The position numbers and the translations under genes are program-made. A stretch of DNA of 64,000 bases from Saccopteryx bilineata. Taxonomy: Eukaryota; Chordata; Mammalia; Chiroptera; Emballonuridae. The DNA is taken from positions 129,572,266 to 129,636,265 of the forward strand of contig NC_089491.1 of assembly GCF_036850765.1 (NCBI RefSeq). The letters run 5' to 3'. The notes beneath the pieces are model-generated. The model did no database searches, was not told where the DNA came from, and saw only the letters and a list, made by a program, of their open reading frames with translations. Of the stretch, positions 34,657-45,059 are shown piece after piece (the stretch's first letter is position 1; each line of letters opens with the position of its first letter).

Positions 34657-35389
34657 TGTTAGTCAAATAAGTCTGCAAATATGATGTATATGTTTGCTTG
34701 CTTATAGTTTGCATTGGGTATGGAAGAAAGGCTGTAAGCTGGCAAGGTCCTTATAAACTAAGGCTTAGTTTTAAGACTAAGCCTTTTCTGCCCTTTTAAT
34801 AATAAGATCTTTTCAATATACTTCTAATACTAAGATCTTTTCAGAACCTAAGCTTTTCCCCACACCCTTGACTGTTGCATGATGTGGGGTGGTGCACTCT
34901 TATGAGGAATCCCATTTATGCCTCAGATGAGTTGCTTTGCATTAGAGACTTCCTTATTTGTATATTGCCTTAAGGGCTTTAACATCTACACTATAAAATA
35001 AAGCAGACTGGGGGCTCTCTCGCTCAGATCCTGTCATCAGCATTGCAGAGGAGAGGCAGCTAAGATAGCAGAGTGCTGAATGATTCAAAGCTAGCTTGTG
35101 CAGAGTTTGTGCAGAGAGAAGGAGATGGGGAATAGAGGTGAATAAGTCTGGTGAGCTAGAAACCTTTGATTCTAGGAAACTAGAATAAAGTCAGTAGCTT
35201 TGTGAGCATTGAATGAGTGGGTTTTGGAGCCCAGTGTGTGTTTTTACTTGCCCGCTGGGTGCAAGGTAGGATTAAAGATGATGGCCCACCAGTTCGTGGC
35301 TCTGTTGTTTCATTATCGACTGCCCGAATCCAAGGAGAACCTGCATGGGCCAGGCTAGTGTGATGGTGGCCGCGGCAACTGGCTTCACA
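34657..35389 (+). repeat. 5' LTR of the 34.6-kb ERV (long-U3 type, 'b')
   Basis: It begins TGTTAGTCAAATAAG and ends GGCAACTGGCTTCACA (733 bp). It contains CACTATAAAATAAAGC as a TATA-like element, ATTCTAGGAAACTAGAAT and a GATTAAAGATGATGGCCCAC segment near the polyadenylation region. It matches the outer LTR at 38798-40279 in U3. Confidence 0.85.
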
Positions 35390-35391
35390 TT

Positions 35392-35415
35392 TGGTGTAGT
35401 CTGTGGCAGGATTTC
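35392..35415 (+). promoter_or_regulatory. Primer binding site, serine-tRNA-like
   Basis: TGGTGTAGTCTGTGGCAGGA starts two bases after the LTR. It resembles the complement of the 3' end of tRNA-Ser(UCN) (TGGCGTAGTCGGCAGGATTC), with few differences. Equivalent sites lie at 46679 (TGGTATAGTGGGTAGGATT) and, on the minus strand, just inside 51646. Confidence 0.65.
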
Positions 35416-35607
35416 GTACAGTTCAGTATGATACCTCCACCATGTTTGAGTGGTGGAGTAGAGGACTGGCTGCTGTTATGGTTCCCCATGGCTGTCCTGT
35501 TGGGGGCCGTAAGCTGGCTGACTTTTACAGCTATGCATGAGAAAATATAGAGCTCTGTGGAAGAGGCTTCCTGGGACCTGCAAACCAGGCAATGGAAGGA
35601 GCTAGAG

Positions 35608-35726
35608 CAAGGGTCCCCAAACTTTTTAAACAGGGGGCCAGTTCACTGTTCCTCAGACCATTGGAGGGCCGGACTATAAAAAACCCTATGAACAAATTCC
35701 TATGCACACTGCATATATCTTATTTT

Positions 35727-35758
<32 letters not shown>

Positions 35759-36101
35759 CGGGAACAAATACAATATTTAAAATAAAGAACAAGTAAATTT
35801 AAATCAACAAACTGACCAGTATTTCAATGGGAACTATGGGCCTGCTTTTGGCTAATGAGATGGTCAATGTCTGGTTCCATATTTGTCACTGTTAGCCATA
35901 ACAAATTATATGACGTGCTTCCAGAGCCATGAGGTGTGCTTCCCGCATCACCGGAAGTAGTACTGTACGTGAGTGACGCAGCACTTTGCTTTTCACTGAC
36001 CACCAATGAAAGAGGTGACCCTTCTGGAAGTGCAGTGGGGGATGGATAAATGGCCTCAGGGTGCCGCATGCGGCCCGTGGGCCATAGTTTGGGGACCCCT
36101 G
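35608..36101 (-). mobile_element. hAT element, CAGGGGTCCCC family, inside the ERV
   Basis: It begins CAAGGGTCCCCAAAC and ends GTTTGGGGACCCCTG, with the exact target duplication AGCTAGAG (35600-35607 and 36102-36109). It has a 27-bp A run at 35732-35758. At 494 bp it is longer than the copies at 252 and 58419 because it keeps a middle section (35840-35995). The frames across it are shadows. Confidence 0.93.
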
Positions 36102-36109
36102 AGCTAGAG

Positions 36110-36420
36110 CAAACATGGGAGAAAAAGATGCCGATCCTAGAACTGAAGCAAGCACCGGAAGAGGTCAACCAGGTTCATGAGATTCGTTTGGAAATGGAGC
36201 AGATGCTGGAGAAGGAATCACAGGTTCATGAGTTGGAGATTGCCCTGGACGTTGTGAAGAGCCAGCAGCAGCGAAAGACCGGGGCTGAGGCTGAGGCCAG
36301 GATTGAGGCCGGGCCCAGGGTGCAAGGCCGGCAGCGGGAGCTGATGTTTTCAGTTCCTCTTTGGAGGATGAGGAAAATTGGGCTAGAATGGCAATCTGCA
36401 GTCTCCAGAAGGTGAGAGCC
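36110..36420 (+). pseudogene. ERV gag-like coiled-coil fragment
   Basis: The open frame over 36110-36415 (its nominal start lies in the hAT) is rich in Glu, Gln and Leu in heptad-like spacing, with repeated LEQMLEKE-type and VHELE-type blocks. This is the same kind of coiled-coil region as at 46835-47050. It is the only coding-like part of this short ERV and is truncated at both sides. Retroviral gag identity is inferred from its position after the primer binding site, not from a conserved capsid motif. Confidence 0.5.
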
Positions 36421-36934
36421 CAGCAGCAAGAATACTTACTCTGTTCTTGGTAGGTCTGCGATTTTGGGACATAGGGGTGGATGCCATCATGCTCTCTGGA
36501 GCTGAGATGGAAATGCTGACTGCCATTGCCATGTGCTCCTCCTTGGGACAGTGTAAAACCTGCCAGAATGGCAGGAATGAGGGGGGTGGCTGATGCCCCA
36601 TGTGCATAGACTGATTCCTGGACTATGACCACAGTGGGCACTGGCTCCTTTGTCAGATGGACTTAAGGATATTGGATAATGTGAAATACCCTGATGGGGG
36701 TGGGAGCAGCTTTGCTGGAAGCACTCCCCTGCCTGGGGAAGTTTTTCCCATGGCTAGAAAGAAGGCCGAGGACATTTTGCACTTTTGGCAAAGTGCTCAG
36801 AGACTGTAAAATGTACCTTTGTAATTGTTGAAATTGTATGATTTCTCATTTTGTTGTAATTTGTGTGCCTAATTTCCTTGCACAGGGATGCCGATGGTGT
36901 AGATTGTGGGTATAAAGTGAGCATAGGGGTGCAT
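36421..36934 (+). other. ERV internal region shared with the 46.3-kb element
   Basis: GGGGTGGATGCCATCATGCTCTCTGGA and the following text are homologous to 47460-47560 and, inverted, to about 50985-51080. A second shared piece (GACTGATTCCTGGACTATGA) matches 49949-50010. Much of the interior in between is missing. A purine-rich AAGTGAGCATAGGGGTG just before the 3' LTR may serve as the polypurine tract. Confidence 0.65.
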
Positions 36935-37643
36935 TGCTGGGCAGATAAAATATATTATGCTCACTTTGTTAAAGATGGCGCTGCCCACGTGGAAGCCCAT
37001 CTCCCAGGTGATGATATTAGTTGCCCTTATGCTTGGAATGGGCGTAATTATATTAATGTGTGTTGGAGGCAGGCTGTGGGCAGGCAGGATCCTTGTAGCC
37101 TGGGGCTAGGTTTTAGAACTAAACCTTTTCCACCCTTTTTGATGTGGGGTGGACTTTGTATCAGAGACTTCCCTATTTTGTATATTGGATTAAATGTTTG
37201 GATTTTCTGCACTATAAAGTGTGGCAGACTGGGAGCTTGCTCTCTCGGTTCCTGAGATTAGCATTAAAGAGGAGAGCAGAGAAAGGCCACATGGAGGAGG
37301 CCAGGAGAAGCAGCCAAGATGGCGGAGTGCTGAAGGAAAAGTCAGTTTGTGCAAAGTTTGTGCAGGGAGAAGGAAGGAGATGGGGAAAAGAGATAAATAA
37401 GTCTGGTGAGCTAGAAACCCTTGATTCTAGGAAACTCGGATAAGTCAGTAGCTTTGTGAGCACTGAATGAGTGGATTTTGGAGCCCAGTGTGTGTTTTTA
37501 CTTGCCCGCCGGGTGCAAGCTAGGATTAAAGATGATGGCCCACCAGTTCGTGGCTCAGTTGTTTCATTACTGTCTGTCTGAATCCAATACGAACCTGCAT
37601 GGGCCAGGCTGGTGTCATGGTGGCCACGGCAACTGGCTTTACA
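36935..37643 (+). repeat. 3' LTR of the 34.6-kb ERV (type 'a')
   Basis: It begins TGCTGGGCAGATAAAATATA and ends GGCAACTGGCTTTACA (709 bp). Its U3 (GCTCACTTTGTTAAAGATGG) is that of the solo LTRs at 39145 and 49043, not that of the 5' LTR. A TATA-like CACTATAAAGTGTGGCAG and GAATGAGTGGATTTTGGAGC are shared by all. Confidence 0.85.
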
Positions 37644-38074
37644 GTAATATGCTCCATGAAATAAGTCAGTCAAAGAAAGATAAATGCCATATGATTTTAC
37701 TTATATTTGGAATCTAAAGAACAAGATAAATGAACAAACAAAATTCAAGCAGACTCATAGACAGAGAGGAACTGGTGGTTCCCAGAGAAGAGGAGTCTTG
37801 GGAAACTGGATGAAAAAGGTGAAGAAATTAATAAATATGGATTGGTAGTTACAAAATATTCGCGAGGCTGTAAAATACAGCATAAGGAATAGAGTCTACA
37901 ATATTGTGATAACTACGTATGTTGCCAGGTAGGAGCTGGAAATATTGGGGGTGGGAAACACTTTCTAAAGTATATGATTATGTAACCACTATGCTGTACA
38001 CCTGAAACTAATACAAAATAATATTAAAAGTTATCTGTAATTGAAAAACTAAAATTAAATTAACAGAACCAAAG
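37644..38074 (+). mobile_element. Old L1 3'-end fragment, right part
   Basis: ATGAAATAAGTCAGTCAAAG, GCCATATGATTTTACTTATA, TTTGGAATCTAAAGAACAAG and CTGTACACCTGAAACTAATA are the L1 3' UTR, with a short AT-rich end. It continues the fragment interrupted at 34656, with about 70 bp missing at the junction. Confidence 0.85.
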
Positions 38075-38330
38075 TGACATAGAATAATATCAAGCATTTA
38101 AAATACACATGTTTGGAATTACAGAAGGAGAAAACAATGAAAGTTTTACATTCAGAGGAACAAAGGTCAGAATTCTATTGCCTTCTTTTCAGAAACAATA
38201 CAGACTGGAAGAAAATAAAATATATTTATGATATTGAAGGAAAACAACCTGAAAGTTTCAGAAAAACAAAAGGTGAGATAATTCATCGCTAGAACACTTT
38301 AACTACAAAATATGCTAAAGAAAGTCTTCT
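38075..38330 (+). mobile_element. L1/HAL1-like fragment, right part
   Basis: GAATAATATCAAGCATTTAA, CATGTTTGGAATTACAGAAG and AGAAACAATACAGACTGGAA match the ORF1-side region of old L1/HAL1 elements. It is likely the continuation of 32850-33375. Confidence 0.5.
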
Positions 38331-38770
38331 TGTGTAAGGAATCACCCATTTAACCTTGAGCCCTCTATACCTTGGATTGGGAAATTTTAAAAGCCCTGAG
38401 TGTCTCTTGGATGCAAACACCAAGAGAGTGGACCTTTGTGCAGACACAAAGGAATGCTTGTGAACAAGCTTTAAAAATTAGCCTAGAGGTTCTAGATTGC
38501 CCCTTCCTTTGTGCTTATTAATTAGCAAAAGAAAAAGAATGTTCTGACCAAATTAGCCCTTTCTCCATGTCAGCAAAATGGCCATTAATCATTCTTCCCC
38601 TTGTCACCTGATCTCCCTCCCTTGTAATCCTGTTACCTCTGTTCTGCTTCGGATAATAAAAGCTAAGGGAGAAGGAGATTCTGGAGAGCTTCTTCGCCTT
38701 CCTTGGCAGACCTCCCTTACCCCCTCTTGACGTAAGTTTGTGTCTTAAGTAGGTTTTCTTCCATGTGACA
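38331..38770 (+). mobile_element. Probable solo LTR, unrelated family
   Basis: It begins TGTGTAAGGAATCACC and may end at CCATGTGACA. It holds GGATAATAAAAGCTAAGGG (TATA or polyadenylation-like), a CTTCTTCGCCTTCC leader and TTGACGTAAGTTTGTG. The structure fits an LTR, but no matching second copy or exact duplication is present (CTTCT versus CTGGT). The minus-strand 152-codon frame across it is chance. Confidence 0.45.
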
Positions 38771-39144
38771 CTGGTAGTTACCTGTGGGCTTGAGTATTGT
38801 AAGGCCAGTAGCCACGGCCCACCATCACAGACGCCTGGCCTGCACAGGTTCGAATTTGATTTAGATAGACAGTAATGAAACAGTGGAGCCAAGAACTGGT
38901 GGGCCATTATTTTTAACCCTAGCTCGCATTCGACGGGCGAGAAATACACACAGTGGGAAAACACTTCCCTTTCCATTCAGGGTTCCCAAAGCCACTGACT
39001 TATCCGAGTATTCCTAAAATCAAAGGTTTCTACTTCACCAGCCTTATTCACCTCTGTTCCCTATCTCCTTCTTTCTGCACAAACTGGCTTCTCCTTGAGC
39101 ACTCCGTCATCTTGACTGCTTCTCCTCTGCAATGCTAATAGCAG

Positions 39145-39902
39145 TGTAAAGCCAGTTGCCGCGGCCACCATCACAGCCGCCTGGCCCATACAGGTTCACA
39201 TTGTATTCGGACAGTCGATAATGAAACAACAGAGCCACAAACTGGTGGGCCATTAGCTTTAATCCTAGCTCGCACCTAGTGGGCAAGTAAAAACACACAC
39301 TAGGCTCCAAAACCCACTCATTCAGTGCTCACAAAGCTACTGACTTTATCTGAGATTCCTAGAATCAAAGGTTTCTAGCTCACCAGACTTAATCACCTCT
39401 GTTCTCCATCTCCTCCCTTCTCTCTGCACAAACTCTGCACAAACTGACTTCTCACTCAGCACTCCACCATCTTGGCTGCTTCTCCTGGCCTCCTCCACAT
39501 GGCCTCTCTCTGCTCTTCTCTCTACTCTCTCCACTAATGCTAATCTCAAGAACCGAGAGAGCTAGCTCCCGGTCTGCCCCCATTTTATAATAAAGAAATC
39601 AAAACCTTTATCCAATATACAAATAAGGAAGTCTCTGATAAAAAGTCACTTATCTGAGTCATAATGAGATTCCTCATGAGAGTGCACACTCCTACATCAA
39701 AAAGGGTGGGAAAGTCTTAGTCCTAAAATCAAGCCCCAGACTACAAGGATCCTGCCTGCCCACAGCCCACCTCCAACACACATTAATATAATTATGCCCA
39801 TTCCAAGCATAGGGCAACTAATATCATCACCTGGGAGATGGGATTCCACATGGGCAGCACCATCTTTAACAAAGTGAGCATAATATATTTTATCTGCCAA
39901 CA
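39145..39902 (-). mobile_element. Solo LTR type 'a', nested in the 38.8-kb LTR
   Basis: On the minus strand it starts TGTTGGCAGATAAAATATAT (39902) and ends GGCAACTGGCTTTACA (39145), 758 bp. The exact 5-bp target duplication AGCAG lies at 39140-39144 and 39903-39907. It contains the GAATGAGTGGGTTTTGGAGC and TTTGATTCTAGGAA blocks common to this LTR group. Confidence 0.93.
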
Positions 39903-39910
39903 AGCAGGAA

Positions 39911-39912
39911 CT

Positions 39913-39953
<41 letters not shown>
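39911..39953 (+). repeat. (GA)n microsatellite
   Basis: A GA dinucleotide run within the outer LTR; on the minus strand it expands the CTCTCTC stretch of the LTR R region. Confidence 0.9.
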
Positions 39954-39956
<3 letters not shown>

Positions 39957-40284
39957 AGTCTGCCCCATTTTATAGTGTAGAAATCAAAACCTTTAAGCCA
40001 ATATACAAATAAGGAAGTCTCTGATACAAAGTCACTTATCTGAGGCATAAATGGAATTCCTCATAAGAGTGCACCACCCCACATCATGCAACAGTCAAAG
40101 GTGGGAGGAAAAGCTTAGTTTTGAAAAGATCTTAGTATTAAAAGGGCGAGAAAGGTTTAGTCTTAAACTAAGCCTTACGCTATAATGACTTTGCTGGCTT
40201 ACAGCCTGTCTCCCACACCCAATACAAACTATAAGCCAGCAAACATATATATCATATTTACAAACCTATTTGACCAACAAGTAC

Positions 40285-41088
40285 TACATTCTTGCTGAAG
40301 GAAAATAATTCCACATATTAAATCCGATATTCATAAAGAGTGCCAAAAATGATATATGTATAGGTAGGTAAAAAAGTAAGACTGTTGTTTTTTGTTTTAG
40401 AATTTATTTAAAAATAATAAACACTTGTTATTTTGACTATTTACCACACAAGTTTATCATTAAATGGAAATTGGAGAGAATGTTTAGTCTGTAATATGCA
40501 AGCTTCAGATACAGAAGCATTAAGCAAAATCTATCTTCATGGACACCGTTAGGAATATTTCAATTGGAAGAAAGATAAAAAAAATTAACACACAGGAATT
40601 AATATGAAATTTTTGAAAATCAAAATTCAAGACTTTCCACAACATGACCTCAAACTAACTTTCTAGAGTTATTTGTCACTATTTCCCAATATGTAATAAA
40701 GAATTGAAGAAAAATAGAATGTCTTATGTACTTAGCTCATTTTGATTGGTTAGCTATAAGCTTGCCTACTATCATCTCTCTCATCAAGCTAAAAGGAAGA
40801 GAGTAGCTATACTGCATGCTTATTATGCACCTTTATAAAACTAATTGAAAATTAATAATCTTCACCACAACCCAAAGGAACAGGTACTAATATTTCCGCT
40901 TCATGCATCATGAAATAAAACGCATCAAAATCAGATAAATACTAAGGACAAAGACATAAGAATAACCCCTGATTCTATAACAACAATATATATATATACT
41001 TATCTCACTAAATATTGTATATAATTAATTGGTAAAAATATATATCAACTGAACAGTTTATATCAGTAAGTTGTTAAATCATTAAGTA
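40285..41088. other. AT-rich intergenic DNA
   Basis: No gene. A weak MIR-like trace (TTCACCACAACCCAAAGGAA) lies near 40862. Nothing else. Confidence 0.4.
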
Positions 41089-41320
41089 AAAAAAGAGAAA
41101 GGAATAAGGGAAAGAAGGAAGGAAGGAAGGAAGGAAGGAAGGAAGGAAGGAAGGAAGGAAGGAAGGAAGGAAGGAAGGAAGGGAGGGAGGGAGGAAAGAG
41201 AAGGAGAAGGGAAGAAAGGGGAAGGAAGAGAAGGAAGGAAGAAATAAAAGGAAGGAAGGTAAGGAGGAAGGGAGAAAGAGAAATGGAGGGAGGAAGGAGA
41301 AAAGAAAAATGGTAGAAGTG
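41089..41320 (+). repeat. (GGAA)n purine tract
   Basis: A pure GGAA/AAGG array covers about 41114-41180, followed by impure purine repeats (GGGAGGGAGG, GAAGGAGAAG). The plus strand is almost free of pyrimidines for about 230 bases. Confidence 0.95.
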
Positions 41321-42222
41321 AAGGAAGATGCTAATAAGTATTTGAAGTAAAAATTCTAATCATTTTGATTTAGAATAGTTTAAATAGGACACTCCAGGGA
41401 GTATAAAAGGATAAATCAAAATAATTTTTGGCTCAATACAGACAACTATCATTCTAAAACAAAACACTACTAAATATTATTTCTTAAAGTAGCAAAATTG
41501 CAATTGATTTGGAGTTGTTAGAGTTAGAGATAACCTGAATAAATTATGTCTTAAATTGCTGTTGACAACTCAAAAAGCAATTTTATGAATGCCTGAACAA
41601 GGAACTATACTTTTTTCAAGTAGATCAAGTTTTCCAACATATGTTGCCTATGTATATAATTAACAAAATTTATATCCTGAGTTACAAACAATAATTATTT
41701 TAAATCAGACAGCATTTATTTTCTGTATTAAATTCAATAAACACATTAATTAATGTCTCAGTTACTCTAAAAATGTCAGGAATGCTTTTGTACTATGTAG
41801 CCCCAAAGAATATTGAGCAGTCTTTCTCAGTAAAAGTGATGTTTGATATAAAAAAGCCACAGCCTCAATCTGGCTCTTTAAACATATGATTTGGAGTAAG
41901 TGTCAATAAGTTGTTAAAATATTCACAACTATCATTTTTGTATACTTATATATCTATATTTGTGTGTGGGGGGATTGTACCTATATATGTGTTAATTATA
42001 TGTTATTATAATGGGTATATAATGGCCAAATTAAAAGTTATGTAATTTATTAACATATGTCAAAAAGTAGAATGAGCAGATGTTGCTAACTTCCATTTGG
42101 TAACTTCAAGTCACAGATGTGCACTGTAACCACTGCCAATGCTTTTTAAAAATGGTTTTATAAATGTTGAAGAACATGGAATTAATATCTGAAAGATATG
42201 TGCATCTTATGAAAATACTCAT
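41321..42222. other. AT-rich intergenic DNA, nothing recognised
   Basis: No gene, RNA or confident repeat by eye. Confidence 0.45.
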
Positions 42223-42631
42223 TGTGAGGATCCTCATATAGAAAACAAGGATGTGAGCTCTGGTTCTCATGAGAAACTGCAAGCAGCACCAGCCATTCTG
42301 TGCTGAGCAGCCGGCCCTGATGCCAGTTCCCTCGCATATTTGGGCTAGCTTAGCCTTGGTTCCCAGGTGCTTCTAGGTCAGGTTCCTGGAAGATTGCCTT
42401 TTAGGGAAAGGGCTAGCTAACACAGCAAGTTGACATCACAACACTGACGCAATACTTGATGTAATGTTGGTACCCAGCCACTATTGTCTTTGGTGGTAAC
42501 CTAGAAACTGCAAAATGAAGAAAGAATAAAGACTTGAAGCATGCATCACTTGCCCTCAGCTTCTCGGACTTTTTTCACCTTGAGGATCTCACCACTAAAA
42601 TCATCCCGTGTGGAGCAGGTGTGCTCTGACA
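42223..42631 (+). mobile_element. Probable solo ERV LTR
   Basis: It begins TGTGAGGATCCTCATATAG and ends GGTGTGCTCTGACA (409 bp). AAGAATAAAGACTTGAAGC (42523) supplies a polyadenylation signal, followed by a C/T-rich U5 (CTTCTCGGACTTTTTTCACC). GC content is higher than the flanks. The flanks CTCAT and TTTAT match at only three of five bases. No internal viral sequence is attached. Confidence 0.55.
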
Positions 42632-44714
42632 TTTATTTAAATATATTTCTGAAAGATATTTTCAAATATGCAATTTTAAGATATTGAAATATGTTTAAAG
42701 TATATTTACTAAGGATCTCTTCTCAATATACATTCAAAAGTGGTTCATAATTCTAGTAATTAGAATTGAAAATAATGATGATCTTCAATAATAGGAAGTA
42801 ATTATTGTGGCAATAATCTATAGAAAATAACTTTAAGCAGCTAATAACAAAGGCAAAATTATAGGCATTGAATAATTAAGTGAACAATTTCCCTACAAAT
42901 AATGCTTATTTCATGGCAATTTGGTTAATGAATATTGTCAGTTGCAAATCAACTGAAAAAACAAGCAAGTATATTAGCTAAAATAAATAGAAAAAGTAAT
43001 TAAGAAAAATATTATGAAGAATCATCGATACCAATAAGTATTTGTAGAAACTTACCTCAAGCAGATAAATAGGTAAAAGACATAAATGCAATGTTGAATT
43101 ATGAATCATAATGCTAATTGATATAGTTTGCATCATGTCACAAATATAATCTAATGTGTTCCAGAGAAATTTTTCAAAGTAAGAGGGCAAAAGACCCCTA
43201 AATTGCTAATAAGGTACCTCACAGATTACTTTTTCTTTCTGTATCATTCTGTGGAACAACATGTGGCCCAGAGGGGACTGGAAAGCTTAACATTTGGGTC
43301 ATAGTGTTCCTTCTGATGTTTCATTGTGGTCCCAGACAGTAAAGTTTGATGGCTTCCAGGAAAACAAATAAAAACTAATTCAGACTCTTCTCTAAGTATC
43401 GCTATAACCCAAAGTTTTATTCTTACTTACGGCACAGGGATCTTGGGAATTCTTACTAGAAAAGTAAAATTTCTAAGTCAACAGAACAATTCAAAAGCAA
43501 AGCTGTTCAACCCATCAAAGAGATTAGTATTGCAGAGGGAGCCAAAGAACCTGCTTATCTGGAATCATGCCAAGGTGTAGGAAAAAGCCAGATGGAGCAA
43601 ATATGGCCACTCCTGATGATGCGAGAGGTAATTGCACCCAATGTAACAATTTTATTACACACATCTCAGCTTAAAATCTGGAGAAGGTTGCACTGAGTAC
43701 CAACTCATGACCTTCAACTGCATATATTTGACTGACATGTTTATGTTTTCTTAGGTCTATTCACTGTTAGCCTCATGGATTTTTAACAGTTGATTCATCA
43801 ACAATCACAATTTGGGATACTTCAAAACCAAAATGTAAAATTCTATACTTCTGGAAGTTTGGAAACGCACTGGGTGATAACAGTGGGGTTTCCTAGTAGC
43901 CACTTCCTTTAGACAGAGGGGAATGGCCTCCAATCTACCACAGTGTTCATCACTCCTAAACGATCACATGATTGTCACGACAGGACTTTTTATTAATACA
44001 AAACATCACGGTAGGATTGAGGCAGTGTAGTGCTGGAGATGGCTGGTACTGGTTCAAAATAATATGCACATCTCTTTCTAATTGCAAGTTCTGCGGCATC
44101 ATGCTGGTAGCTTGAATTTGGTCATAGTGAGACTATTTACACAACAGGAACCTGCAAATGTTATCAGCTAAGTTCTTTAACCAACCTGAAAGGCCAGTGT
44201 TGCACATTTACCAGGGCACCACTGGATTGAAGTGAAATGGAGAGCAGCTGCAAGTCACACTTCCACTTCAGTTACATGCTACCTGCCGTACAGAATAAAA
44301 TCGCAGTCTATGCGCACACACACACACACCATACTGAATCTTTCATGACTGACCTCTACATTTACCTCTAAACATAATAGCAAATAGTCTATTCAGCCAT
44401 ACTGAACTATTTGCCATTTCTAAAATGGGATTCTTTTTCTTTTTTGTGTCTGTAAATATTGTTCCTTTTTTCTGGACATTTCTGTCTTGTCCATCTGACT
44501 AATGCCTGCCTGTCTATCTGCTAAGTTTTCTCTTTAACTGCCCTCAAGGCATATTTCTATGCTCCATCTGTGTGCTGCTGAACAAGAAACACATGCCTCT
44601 AATAGTTACCAGTGTTTGGCAATTGCCTGTTTGATTGCCTTTTTCCCTTCTGAATTTCATACTACTTGTTTTGTAGTATCCTTCCAAAATGATATATTAC
44701 CTATTAACAAATAG
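42632..44714. other. Intergenic DNA, nothing assigned
   Basis: About 2 kb with no recognisable gene. The part at 43260-44330 has a more balanced base composition than the surroundings and might hold an old repeat, but I cannot name one. A short (CA)n lies near 44314. Confidence 0.35.
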
Positions 44715-44719
44715 GTGTT

Positions 44720-45059
44720 TGTAATGCTGCTGGCCAGGGCCAGGCAGGTCCAACTGGATTTGGGCAAATGGTAGAGAAACTGCAGAGCCAGAAAGTGTTG
44801 GGCCATTAGTTCCAGTTTAATAGAATCTCATAACTGTGGACAAACAAACAGGCAGGGAAAACCGCTTCACAATCAAACAAACAGCAAAATGGCCCCTCAT
44901 ACAGTGGCAGGCAGGCAATCCACCATCTGCCATCCACCCTGAGGGCAACCACCCATAGCCTTACATAGACCATACACTGCTATGTGCTCACGCATTGATC
45001 AGGCAAAGTGCTTGCAGCCGGTAAACCAGCAAGCAAGCCTAACAGCTGTTTTACCCACA
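44720..45059 (-). repeat. 3' LTR of the outer ERV
   Basis: On the minus strand it begins TGTGGGTAAAACAGCTGTTA and ends CAGCAGCATTACA (340 bp). It shares GCTTGCTTGCTGGTTTAC, GGCTATGGGTGGTTGCC and GTTTTCCCTGCCTG with the other three LTRs at 46328, 50393 and 51647. Confidence 0.9.

Larger units (their letters stand above)
34657..37643 (+). mobile_element. Short ERV (serine-tRNA primed) with non-matching LTRs
   Basis: 5' LTR 34657-35389, primer binding site from 35392, internal region 35390-36934 carrying a hAT insertion, 3' LTR 36935-37643. Without the hAT the interior is only about 1.05 kb: a coiled-coil gag-like segment plus a short piece shared with the 46.3-kb ERV, and no polymerase or envelope region that I can see. 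The LTRs share R-U5 but have different U3 starts, and no 5-bp duplication is found (ATTAT versus GTAAT). The insertion lies in an old L1 that lacks roughly 70 bp between the two flanks. Confidence 0.85.
38798..40279 (-). mobile_element. Solo LTR type 'b', split by a nested LTR
   Basis: On the minus strand it starts TGTTGGTCAAATAGGTTTG (40279), is interrupted at 39903, resumes at 39139 and ends GCTACTGGCCTTACA (38798). Flanking AGTAT (38793-38797) and AGTAC (40280-40284) are near-identical 5-bp duplications. Its U3 matches the 5' LTR at 34657. A (GA)n run of about 43 bp (39911-39953) lies in the R region. Confidence 0.9.

Noticed and set aside
36165..36641. 158-codon minus-strand frame with Pro/Ser/Ala-rich text
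   Set aside because: Antisense of the coiled-coil gag-like ERV segment; no domain, and it crosses unrelated ERV text.
38518..38976. 152-codon minus-strand frame
   Set aside because: It spans the junction of two unrelated LTRs (38331-38770 and 38798 onward), so it cannot be a gene.
41089..41320. A CRISPR-like or satellite array
   Set aside because: It is a simple GGAA microsatellite without spacers; the genome is mammalian.
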